From: Smittium mucronatum
Lineage: Eukaryota; Kickxellomycota; Harpellomycetes; Harpellales; Legeriomycetaceae
Direction of reading: 5' to 3'
NCBI GenBank assembly: GCA_001953115.1
Contig: LSSL01000348.1
Coordinates: 1 to 19,703 of the forward strand
DNA length: 19,703 bases
The translations under genes and the position numbers were made by a program. The notes below the pieces were generated by a model that was not told the origin of the DNA, searched no databases, and saw nothing but the letters and a program-made list of their open reading frames with translations. Positions 1-9,549 of the stretch are shown here, piece after piece. The stretch's first letter is position 1. Each line of letters begins with the position of its first letter.

Positions 1-93
1 AATATATGTTTAATTTAAGATCGATTTTTTAAGGTTGATAGCACTTAATAATTATCAATTCTTTATAAATTAGAATTTAGATCTGATTTATAA

Positions 94-330
94 ATATTAA
101 TTACAAAGAAGTTAATTGAAAAGAATGAATTTAGTCAAATTAAAATAGATGAGGATTTAGAGTGTTTTTAATAATATATTATGAATAAGTTCCAGTTTAT
201 AGGCTTGATTTTTAAAAAAATAATTGGCGATTATTATCGAAGGTTTCAAATCGTTAAATGGTATTATTGTTTAATTATACAGATACAAGTTCCTTATTTT
301 TTTTACGTAAACCTCTGTTATCACCCCTAA
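94..330 (+). pseudogene. decayed coding frame, unidentified
   Basis: Frame 1 is open for 25 codons (94-168), hits two adjacent TAA codons (169-174), then is open for 51 codons to the TAA at 328-330. The first part is acidic and hydrophilic (IEKNEFSQIKIDEDLE); the second contains KKIIGDYYRRFQIVKWYY. Such Asp/Glu/Arg/Trp content is unusual for 80% AT DNA, so I read it as a remnant of a protein gene. No start codon or family could be assigned. Similar broken coding-like words continue to about 640 in other frames. Each open run alone is within chance for this base composition, so the call rests on composition. Confidence 0.35.
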
Positions 331-790
331 AAAAATTCACAGGTTAAATTTTTTTAGCTAGAAAAAATACCAAATACAATACCTCCAACAAAAATTACAC
401 TGACACATAATAAGTAACAAGATTATTATACAAAAAAACATCATTCTTCGGTTAGATAAGTTAATATAAAATGTGATAGAAATTGAGATGATTTTTATAA
501 TTTAATGAGATTCAATCAGGTAACATAATAAGCCGCATATTTTTGGATATGTTCAAATATTATTCGCCCCAAAAACTGAGAATAAAAGAACATCAGGATG
601 TAAAAAATAGATAAAAATCACTATAATTACTTGTAAAATAATAAAAACTACACTCTAAAATATTTGGTTTGTTACGTATTTGTGAGATATGATCTAGGGG
701 TTTACCAGAAATACGCAAGTAGGAATTTGAATTATAAAAATTTAATCACGAATTCAATTCACGTTGAAAAAATTTAGATTAATACAATAA
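331..790. other. AT-rich stretch with faint coding debris
   Basis: No open frame of note. One plus-strand frame across about 430-640 reads as short coding-like words separated by stops (for example YFWICSNIIRPKN), possibly continuing the relic at 94-330. Nothing else was recognised. Confidence 0.3.
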
Positions 791-1057
791 AAGATAAAGT
801 ATAGAAAAAAATTACACAGAAAAAAGTTTCCTTTGTTCAAGCGCAGTAAAATTCTTTACATTTTTTTTTATGTAATTAATATGAATCTTTTGATCAGAAT
901 AACTATATGTAAATATATTAGGAATGAAAATTCGTTTTTTATACTCACAAAAATAAAATTTCAAAATAAAAACATGGTTTGGGCTCTTAAATATTCACAA
1001 ATTTTCAACTTCAAAGCTAAAATAAATGCAAATAAAATTAGTGAGTACGATGAATGA
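791..1057 (+). other. 88-codon open frame, unidentified
   Basis: A frame is open from 791 to the TGA at 1055-1057; a TTG at 833 could open a 74-residue product and there is no early ATG. The translation is dominated by Lys, Ile, Asn and Phe, as expected from base composition, with a slightly more protein-like tail (NKNMVWALKYSQIFNFKAKI). There is no recognisable domain, signal peptide or convincing start context. In DNA this AT-rich about one run of this length is expected by chance in 20 kb on two strands, so it may be no gene at all. It could equally be one more short relic. Confidence 0.2.
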
Positions 1058-2654
1058 TCAGATGAACTAAAAAAGAATTAATTATTAAAATATACTTATA
1101 TATAGTATATATATAATATAGGATAACTCACCGTACCAAAAGAACATAAATAACACCTTTAATCTTTATCCTGGAATAAAAAGGCTATATTGTCCTTCAT
1201 AATATATATCAATAAACACATTAGAAGACTATCGTAATTTTTTAAATCAGAAATAAAATGAGAAAAAAATCAATTTTGAAAAATAAATAAAAAAAAGTGC
1301 TTAAATTACCAATTTACACAAATATAAAGGGCTAAATCAATAACTGAATCGAAAATATATGAGTACGTGAAAATAATAACTCCATATTTATGTAGAAAAA
1401 TTATTGGACTCATAAATAATCTTTTTATTGATGCTATTGAATTTTGAGATACGCTATGGTCTCCTAAAAAATAAATTTTCATTATACAAACAATTTATCA
1501 TTATTTTTTTTGAAACAAAATTTAAATTTTACGAATTGCATATCACTTTTTTCTGAATAAAAATTACTATTTCGTATTTTATAATACTTTTTCAGAATTT
1601 TTTTTCGCTTTTTTTCAATTTAAACTCATCTTTTCTTATTGAAATACAATTTTTACTTGATTTTATTTGAATTTTCAGAATTTGGCAATGGAAAGGTTTA
1701 GACCCAATTTTTTCGCAAGAATTTTTATTATTAATAATAATTTTAGATTAAGATCTAGCAATTACAAAAAAAAATTATCGGAAACTTTCTTATTTTTTGA
1801 ATATAACTAGCCTCAATCTTCTGGCCTATTTTAAGTTATTACGTTTAGGGGTGTATATCCTTTGTTACATTTTAATTTTTTTTGAAATTATTCAGCAGGA
1901 AATCTGAAAGAGAGGCTTTTGTTTAAAATAATTATGATTTTATTTAAAAATTTTCAATTTCTTTTCAATATTTTTTTAGCTCAATTATTTCTGAATTTAT
2001 CTTAATATGGAAGCTTCTACTTGTTAATAGCGAATTAATACCATGAAAACCCAAAAATTACAATTAATGGTACTCAAAAAATATAAATGTAGATATGATA
2101 CTATATCTAAAGTTAAAATGATATCTTATTTCCGTAAAGGATATTAAATAATTATTATATTATATTTAAATGATTAAAAAAAAAAAGTTATTATACCAAT
2201 ATTATTACCGAAAATGGATCTGATTTAATTTAATAAAATATATATTATAATAAGATTAAATTTTAAAACTAACCTAATTTATATAGAGCTATCCTTATTT
2301 GACAAATACGATACTGTTTTTTTGAAAAGCATGCTAGAATTTATAAAAAACATATTCTTATTGTTATTAAGCAGGGAATAATTTAACCATAAAGTTCAGT
2401 TAAATAAATACTAATTATTTTCTCATTTTATTTTTAAAAAAATCTGGTAATATTATTTTTTTTAAAGATAAAAATTAAAAAATGGGCAATAAAAAATAAT
2501 ATGCGGTTTATTATCTAAAAATAAAATATTTTCAATAAATTTACCTGTTTTATAGCCTCCCTAAATACAAAAAATAACTAATAGAAGACCTAAAATAGGT
2601 TATAAGTTTAATTAAGTTACCTTTTTTAAATTTATTTGCAAAATATGAAAGTAA
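1058..2654. other. AT-rich region, nothing identified
   Basis: About 1.6 kb with dense stops in all frames, A and T runs and short TA palindromes (about 1090-1125). I see no gene, RNA or repeat array. Confidence 0.5.
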
Positions 2655-2861
2655 AACGGTCCAGATTATTACATATATAATTTTACTGAAAAAATCTTAA
2701 AATTGCGGTTGATATTTGGAAATGAGAGTCACAGCTATTATGAAGTTCAAAAAATGTATTGCTGTTCTTAAAAATACTGTGAGATTTTTGATATAAAGGC
2801 AATTAAAAAATATATAAAAGAATATAGAGATTATTTCCGATTTTTCACATTTTTTTTTTAA
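2655..2861 (+). pseudogene. decayed coding frame, unidentified
   Basis: Frame 3 runs from 2655 to a TAA at 2859-2861 with one internal stop (TAA at 2769-2771), giving 38 and 29 sense codons. The translation is rich in residues that need G or C (IFGNESHSYYEVQKMYCC, then a charged KAIKKYIKEYRDYF segment). This looks like a fragment of a real protein gene, but no start, no motif and no family are visible. A TGA lies just upstream at 2646-2648. The downstream frame degenerates into poly-T. It could be debris of a mobile element like the others in the window. Confidence 0.35.
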
Positions 2862-3300
2862 AAGTTCTAATAGCATAATAATTGACTCGAAAAAAATATG
2901 CTGAATCAGAGGTGATTACAAATAAAGATAAAAATCAAAACTCTCAATAAAATTCAATCAGATAATTAAATAAAGTGACAATATTAGAGCTTATTCTTTG
3001 AGATATTTACCCCAAAAAAAATGATATAAAATCAATAGAAAAATCAAAAAATATTTTTTTCCATTTAGAAATTAAATAAAACTTAGATTATATCATCCAT
3101 TAAATCGATCTAAAGAGGTTATACTAAAATTTTAATAAAAAAAACTGTCGTAAATTAATCATTTTTACATTTTGCAATATATATAGTAATATTAGACCAT
3201 TAGAATGATTATATTTTGTTACCCAAGAAATTAAATTTTGATTTAAAAAGCATAGGGTTAAAATTTTATATAAATTTTATTGACAGACTAGGTTCCACAA
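2862..3300. other. AT-rich region, faint debris
   Basis: No sustained frame. A short plus-strand stretch about 3247-3310 reads KKHRVKILYKFY followed by a stop and may be an upstream, frame-shifted piece of the next relic. Otherwise only A/T runs. Confidence 0.35.
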
Positions 3301-3576
3301 ATATCTTGTGAAATAAATAAATAAACCTGTTTTCACGCCTTTGTAAATATAAGAGATTTTATGTGGGAATTATCTTAGGGATTTGGTGATTATTATACTA
3401 AGATAACAGAAAAATAAAAATGTGATCTACGTAAGAGGCTTTTGAATTTTTTTAAAAACTTTTTATCTGATTTATTGGATAAGAATTTTGTTATTTTTTT
3501 CTTTAAAATAACTAATAATGGTACGAATAATATTCTATATTCAGACCATCCACTTATAACAAGTTTTAAAATCTAA
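3301..3576 (+). pseudogene. decayed coding frame, possibly Ty3/gypsy-like polyprotein debris
   Basis: Frame 1 spans 92 codons with three internal stops (TAA 3322, TAG 3376, TAA 3415) and a 52-codon open run (3418-3573) before the TAA at 3574-3576. Two pieces resemble Ty3/gypsy reverse transcriptase-RNase H: FVNIRDFMWELS, compared with the family's NYYRxFIxNxS segment after the palm, and ILYSDHPLITSFK, compared with the TDHKPL motif of the RNase H part. The spacing between them (about 50 codons) is much shorter than in intact elements (roughly 110 or more), so a deletion would be needed. The YxDD box is not visible upstream. The coding character is moderately supported; the family is a guess. 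Confidence 0.3.
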
Positions 3577-5696
3577 AATTGACATAAAGAGAACTTTAAA
3601 AAATAAAATGTAATATATTTATTAAATTTTCTTCATTTATACACGGAAATCATCGGAGATAAATAAAGTTATCATTCCTAAAATTTGTGAAAAATAGTTT
3701 TTAACGAAATTGTCAACATGTGAGTGATTTTATTTTATTTTCAAAGAATTAAATAAGATTTGAAAAAAATGTGTTAATAGTTTCAAAAGATAAACTAGAA
3801 AGATCTGAGAATCAAATAATATCATAAATTATAGGTCATGTGTCTATTACATATTATACTTTAATCCATTTCCATTTAACCTATTTTCTACATAATTAAA
3901 ATTTTCATATTTCGCAATGAATCTTTTTTTTTTACCATACCACAAAATTTTCATAAATAATACTTTAATTTCCTCAAATCGACTTATCATTAATTTATAA
4001 TAACATATAATTTGCGTACTTTTAATTTTGAATATCATTTAATTAAGCAAATATTAGTTATTTTCATCTTAAATATTTATTAACTGCTTTTTTTACTGCC
4101 ATAAAATTAACTTATTTGAAATTATAAATACCTAAAAAACTACATAATATTAATTGAACCTACCAATTTTCATTACTTTTATTTTTAAAAAAAGTTACAA
4201 AAATCACGAATAAAATATTTTTATAATATTTAGGGGTTTAAAAAATTAAAAATTCCAACAGATCTCATAATCATTTGGTAAAATAAATTTTTATATAATT
4301 TTTTGAGGAAAAGACTATGAATTTATCAAAATGTTTTAAAGATAATTTTAAATATTACTTGAATTTCCCATTTTATAAATCATAAAAAGGTCACATAGCG
4401 ACAAATAAATTTTTTAGTTAAATTTTAAATTCAGAGTTTTAAATTTTTTTAGGATCCCAAATATCTTTCTTAATTTAATTGAAAGTATATTGTATATTCA
4501 TTCGAGCAACTATTTTAAAAGTTTTTTCTTTTTAACCAAAATTACTTTCTCCTAAAAACTTATAAATTTCATATAAAATTTAATTTGTTATATAAAAAAA
4601 ATCATAAGTTTAAAGTAAGTAAATTTATTAAATGCTTTTTTAATCATAAAATGTAAAAAAACTAACAAATATTTAATTTTTTATCATTAAAAACCTTTAT
4701 AGATATAATATATAGAATGCACATTATCTGTAAAGCTACAGATAATACTTGGAAGTCACTATTTTAATTAGTTTTATTTAAGAAATTTAAGAAATACTAA
4801 TATATTGTAATTTTTTCGCTCAAAATTTATATTTATTTGATTGATTAGTTTTAATTTAGAGTCTCCGAGTTAATATATATTTTTACTCTTTATTTTTTTT
4901 TCCTGCGTAATCTTCATGATTTTTTAAACTGTGTATAAATATTTAATATGAGCTAAGATATAGAAAAAAAAACCAAGCCATAATATAAAATATTATGATT
5001 CTATTAAAAATATCACGTTCGGCCCAAACAAGTAGTAGTTTTTTTTTTAACTCTTGTCAGGTGAAATCTTTTCAAGAAAATAAAAATATTCTCTACTATA
5101 AATTATGGATTAAAATTTTAATAAAGCATCTTTATATATATAGTCATTACCATCACAAATATCACTTTTTTATGTTCCAAATGAAATATTTGTAACCACT
5201 TATCATTGGTAAATATCCTAATTAGTGCCAAATATGAATGAATTTTAGAAAACTGCTCACAAAAAACATCCCATGTTTAATTTTAAGAGAGATTAATTGA
5301 TATTTTTATGTAATTTTTATTTATAAACACGATAAAATTTTAACCAATTCCGTTATGGAGTCCGTATTTTTAAACTTATATAAGTTTCAATAGATTTTTT
5401 TATATTTCACAATTTTTAAAAATTATCAACATATTTATAAATCAACATATAGTAGAATAAATATCAGCCTCAAACTTTCAGAACTATTTAGTTTAAATAA
5501 ATTCAAGTACGAAGAATTGTAATTTTTTTGAATAATCTTTTATATTTTCATTTAAAGTATTAAAGCCACTAATAAACGTTATAAAAAGATTGAATTTTTC
5601 TAAATCAATTTCGATAAATATTAAAGTGTGAATAGTTATTCAAATATATCCAAATAATCCATTACCTCAATACCTCTTTATTTTTTTTCCGTGTTT
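3577..5696. other. 2.1 kb AT-rich region without identified genes
   Basis: The frames are closed apart from two runs of about chance length (minus strand 3847-4038; plus strand 4989-5195), neither with recognisable motifs. One perfect hairpin lies at 4723-4746. Otherwise the stretch is A/T runs of low information. Confidence 0.45.
4723..4746. repeat. perfect inverted repeat, 10-bp stem, 4-nt loop
   Basis: ATTATCTGTA (4723-4732), loop AAGC, TACAGATAAT (4737-4746). All ten pairs match and the stem does not extend. It is not followed by a T run and no gene lies beside it, so a terminator role is not supported. It has the same design as the hairpins at 5697 and 15635. Confidence 0.75.
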
Positions 5697-5722
5697 ATTA
5701 ATCATTTGTTTAAATGATTAAT
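5697..5722. repeat. perfect inverted repeat, 11-bp stem, 4-nt loop
   Basis: ATTAATCATTT (5697-5707), loop GTTT, AAATGATTAAT (5712-5722), eleven perfect pairs. It overlaps the last codons and the TGA (5702-5704) of the minus-strand MULE transposase relic. It could be a remnant of the element's 3' end structure or coincidence in AT-rich DNA. Confidence 0.75.
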
Positions 5723-7098
5723 TAAGTTTTTATAATTAATTTGTATTTTCCTCATTATTTCCTTTCCTGATTATAAATCTTCTACCATAGATTCAATATC
5801 CGCTTTTTTATTTTTAATGGTTTATATCATGCTATAAATCGATGCATATGGGTTTTTAAATCGGTTTATTGGATTTAAAACGCAAATACTAGAAATTTTT
5901 ATTGAATCTATTATTTACATTTTTAATACTATAATATTGACTTAAAAAATCTGTTAAGTACCTAGAGTAACGCTTTTTATCATTACTTTTAATCGGGCTT
6001 CCTTTTAAACATTTTTTGTCAAAATAGCCACCAAGATCCAAACATTTAACAGTAAACGGGTTTATTAATTAGTCAAAAGTTGACATAGTAACTTCTATCG
6101 GAACAAATGATATCCCAATTAACCTATGAATCATTTTTTGGAATATCTATCAACATTTTTTGGTAATTTTTGATTATAAAATTTCTTATAATTTTCTATA
6201 AACGCTCTGATATAGATGGGAAAATAATATATTCATAAAGATTCCAAAAATCACTTTGAGAGGATTTATAATTGAGAAATAGAAATATTCAGTGATTTTT
6301 ATAAGTGATTTAAACGTTAAACCTTTAAAAATACTTAAATTAATTATATTTATAAATAAATTTTTCTATTTTTCTTTCGTATTATTTAAATTGTAGATTA
6401 TAATGAAGAAAAGGTACATCCAAATTTAATTCCATAAACTGTAAAAAGCCGAAAAATATCGTAGAACCTTCTTTAAATTTTCCACCAACGAGATAGATAT
6501 TATATTTAGACAGAATCTCCAAAAAATTCAAAATTGGTAAAATCAACGTTTTGTTTATTAGACCGTCTTTTCCTAATACACAGAGAAATAAATCTAAAAA
6601 AAATTAACTTTAAAATTCCATATAAGACCTTTAGGCTCGTTAATAGTACGGGATTTTTTTGGTAACACCCCTTTTATATAAATTATTATCATTGATATTA
6701 GAGATTGTCTCAAAGGTGCTTCGTATATTTCATGTATTTTTAAATAGCCGCTTATATTTGCGAAAATTATAATTTTGATACTGTAAGAGTTTTCATAATA
6801 GTTTTTTATCATCTTAGCTCTGGAATTAAAAAATAAATATTTATTAAACTTTATTTTATGAATATAATCTGTTATATTAATAATTTTTGGAAGATTGTGT
6901 GTTATAAATCCCCAGTTGCAAGTATCTCTTTCTAAACAAGCCAAATATTTAATGCATTTTATTTTTTATCTGAAAAAGATATATATCAAACGATAATACT
7001 CCACTCTTTTTATTACTGGGGATAATATCAGCTTCTATTTTAAACCCCTTGGAATAAAATTAAATTAAAAGAGATGGCTCTTAAAATTTTGCTCTCAT
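5702..7098 (-). pseudogene. decayed Mutator-like (MULE) transposase with FLYWCH-type finger remnant
   Basis: A cut-and-paste transposase relic read from an ATG at 7098 down to a TGA at 5702. In order: a FLYWCH-like zinc-finger remnant (GVLSFDIYLFQ about 7005-6970, then CLERDTC at 6938-6918); a 124-codon stop-free run (6967-6597, stop TAG 6594-6596); a 73-codon run (6603-6385, stop 6382-6384) holding YLVGGKFKEGS, where MULEs have the catalytic DGTFK motif, here with the Asp lost; SHLYQSVYRKL (about 6221-6189), the FHxxQSxxRK element; LIGISFVPIEV (about 6122-6090), the family's AFVPxEDV segment; then a 59-codon run (6068-5892) ending in NNRFNKNF, like the C-terminal TNNxxExxN motif. At least four frameshifts and about ten stops break it. 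It is full length for the family (about 465 codons) but dead. Terminal inverted repeats were not found. Confidence 0.82.
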
Positions 7099-8132
7099 AA
7101 TACACTCTGTATTTAAAAAAAATTAATGTTTAAAAAACCACTGAATTTTAATTTAAATGTTTTTATTTTTAAAAAAATATAAGATTTTCAAAAATACGGT
7201 ATTTGTGTATAATTTTGTGATTTTGTTATAAAGTTTATAAAAAATAACAAATTTGTCAAATTAACATAAATTTTTAAAGATTTTTTGAAATAAATAAAGT
7301 AAACTTTAATCACTAGAAAAATTACTAAAAAAGGTGATTTTTAATAAAAATATTATAAAATCTGAGCTAAAATAAATATTAGCTTTTTGAGAATTTTTTT
7401 TGAAAAATGGTGTTTAAAAGTCTGTAATAAGATTTTTTATCACAACTTTTACTTGTGACTTAGATACTTTAAACAAAATTAAAATCAATTTAAAAAAAAA
7501 TTAAAAAAAGATTTTCATACTCAAATTTATGTAAACCAAAAAATGCCGAGAACTTGAAGCATTTATTCACGGTATACAGGCATACCTCTTTATTTACGGT
7601 TTTATTTTAACCGGTTTTCGCAAATTCTTGAAAAGATAAAAAAAAGCAAAATTATTTTATGGATATCTTTATTTTTATTATGTTACTGATTTCGCGAAAT
7701 AATTATTCTTGAAAATTTCCTTGAGTTTGAGTTTTATAAAAAGTGGTTTTTTAAAAATTATAAATATATTAATAATAACGCAAATATAATTTATTTTGAA
7801 AATAAGTTAAAATCACAGAAATAAATCAATAAAAAGGTAATATAGTTCCATTTTCAATATCTTAAAAGATAGAAATTCCATATGCTTCCTCTAACGGATT
7901 TTGAGTGTTAAAGATAGCAAAAATTAAGGTAATAAGTGAAGTAAAACAAGGCAAATATTGAGGATATCCGAATTTTTAAGATAAAATGAAAATTTTAAAT
8001 CTAATTAAAAATATAAAGAGATCTTATTATCAGAATTCTAACTAATTCGAATTTTTAAGGAAATTTAAAATTGTTAATATATTAGCCGAATAAAAGAAAC
8101 GGATATCTACACATATACAGTGATGAAAAAGG
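7099..8132. other. AT-rich region, nothing identified
   Basis: No sustained open frame on either strand. If the MULE element carried a 5' terminal repeat it should lie here, but I could not pair any sequence with the other flank. Mostly A/T runs, with a slightly more mixed patch about 7540-7650. Confidence 0.45.
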
Positions 8133-8152
8133 ATATATATATATATATATAT
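8133..8152. repeat. (AT)10 dinucleotide tract
   Basis: Ten uninterrupted AT units between GG (8131-8132) and TCAGCC. An ordinary microsatellite for such DNA. Confidence 0.9.
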
Positions 8153-8180
8153 TCAGCCGACTGACTGAATTATATTCAAT

Positions 8181-8739
8181 CTAGAAAAAGTTAAAGTGGG
8201 AGACCGGGAATGGATTATTTGATTTTTTTTTAAAAAAAAGATGGCTTTCTCTGTACTAGATTCGCCGAAGATGTAGTAGATTTCGATAATTAATCTTCTA
8301 TCAAATTCTCAAAATAATCAAGTAAAAACATTTTTGATGGAGATGTCTCTCATTTAATGGCATAAAACCATCGCTTTATTATTTAGAAAGCTATATCTTA
8401 TTGTTTTAATATAGATATTTACTATCTTTGATAAAAGTTTATTTTGGAAAAAATATACTACAAAAAACTGTTTCCATTGAAAAAAAAACAATGGATAATT
8501 GTTTTAAACCCACTAAAGATAAATTAAACCGATAAAGGATAATAATTAACTATGAAATTGTAGATTTGAGCATATTTATATTGAAGCATTTTAAAAACCA
8601 ACGCATTAAGGAGGAAATAAAGAACCCCGGCGATATGAAGACCTTATAAAAAATCTACATGAAAATATATTCAAAAACTAAATAAAAAATAAGCCTTATT
8701 CAGAATTGGAACCCCATTGTAAAAAAATTTAAATATTGA
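8181..8739 (+). pseudogene. decayed coding sequence in two frames, unidentified
   Basis: Frame 3 (8181-8480) begins with NLEKVKVGDREWII just before and after 8181, then has TGA 8220, two TAG at 8271-8276 and further stops. Frame 1 takes over (8410-8739) with open runs of 41, 37 and 17 codons separated only by TAA (8533, 8647, 8683) and ending at TGA 8737. The second part is strongly hydrophilic (KTMDNCFKPTKDKLNR; FKNQRIKEEIKNPGDMKTL) and overlaps an unusually GC-rich patch near 8610-8640. A frameshift near 8410 would link the two. KVKVGDREW recalls the KVGDxVW segment near the end of Ty3/gypsy integrases, but nothing else supports that. I cannot name the protein. Confidence 0.45.
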
Positions 8740-9073
8740 AATAATCTCTTTGATTATTTACGAACCTGTCAATACCAAAGATGATTCAAAAAATTTCGAA
8801 GAAATAAATAGTTTTAGATTCCTCAAAATAAAAAAAAATTTTATTCAGCCAATGTACTTAAGTTTTTTTCCCGCATTTAAGGCGCACTATTTGATATTTT
8901 AATTTGAAATTTAAAATGATTATGTTAACTGTGGGGCCTTAGTAAATTAATTTTAGAAATTTTTATATGTCAAATATTGCATTTAATTTAGTTTGATTAA
9001 TATAAATTTTTACTCGCTCTTTTTTTATTTTAAATTAAAAAAAATTGATTTCATTAATTAAGAATATTTATAT
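8740..9073. other. AT-rich spacer
   Basis: Short interrupted frames only. The relic upstream may trail on to about 8810 (NNLFDYLRTCQYQR before a TGA). Nothing else recognised. Confidence 0.35.
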
Positions 9074-9549
9074 ATGAACTTAAAATCATCTGTGTTTAAA
9101 ATTTCGCATATTTTTTTGTACGATGAAATTACGATATATCATTTAAGGGTACTCTAGATAGTGAAGTTCTGATGATAAATATTTTAAAATTGGAGTCGAA
9201 TTTTACAGAATTTGGTCCTATATAAGAGGAGAGGATATTTAGTGGAATATATCAAGATGATATCCAACTTAAACTTATAGGAATAGATCTCACTAAAAGA
9301 GAAATTATAATTTTATTATAGAAAGATAAAGACACAATTAATCTGAAAAAGATAGAAAATATCATAGAAAATCGATTAAAAGCCTCTAATAAGTGGTTAA
9401 AAATTCAAAAAAAGAATAAAATCGTCAATTTTAAGATTTTCCATACAGCAAAGCTAACTTTTATTAAGATTTTTTTAATAAAATTTCAAATTTTATTAGG
9501 AATTCTGATTAAATCAGAGCATTTTATTTTAGTTCATTCACGTTTTTAA
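9074..9549 (+). pseudogene. decayed coding sequence, unidentified (weak reverse-transcriptase-like hint)
   Basis: An ATG at 9074 opens 27 codons in frame 2. Frame 1 is then open for 32 (9127-9222), 31 (9226-9318) and 75 codons (9322-9546), interrupted by one TAA (9223) and one TAG (9319), and ends at TAA 9547-9549. The translation is charged and purine-rich (KLIGIDLTKREIIILL; NLKKIENIIENRLKASNKWL). IYQDDIQL at about 9247-9270 resembles a degenerate YADD box, followed some 45 codons later by NKWLKIQKKNKIV, the place where non-LTR reverse transcriptases have a WxxxxKLxxNxxKT segment. The upstream fingers and palm motifs are absent, so this is only a hint. Frame 3 also reads plausibly over 9161-9235. 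Confidence 0.4.

Noticed and set aside
1841..1856. TTTAGGGG words suggesting telomere repeats
   Set aside because: Isolated occurrences (also near 4230 and 16832) with no tandem array.
3847..4038. 63-codon minus-strand open frame
   Set aside because: Length is within chance for DNA with about 9-10% stop codons, composition is generic, and there is no neighbouring relic in the same frame.
4989..5195. 68-codon plus-strand open frame with an ATG at 4995
   Set aside because: Chance-level length; the Ser and His-rich words come from low-complexity sequence and no motif is visible.
8471..8494. TCCATTG / CAATGGA hairpin around an A run
   Set aside because: Only 7 bp of stem with a 9-nt A loop, inside a coding-like frame; expected by chance in this DNA.
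8181..8640. Ty3/gypsy integrase spanning KVGDREW and a THxGG-like segment near 8600
   Set aside because: The zinc-finger-like part would lie downstream of the C-terminal KVGD motif, the wrong order for an integrase, and it sits in a frame with many stops.
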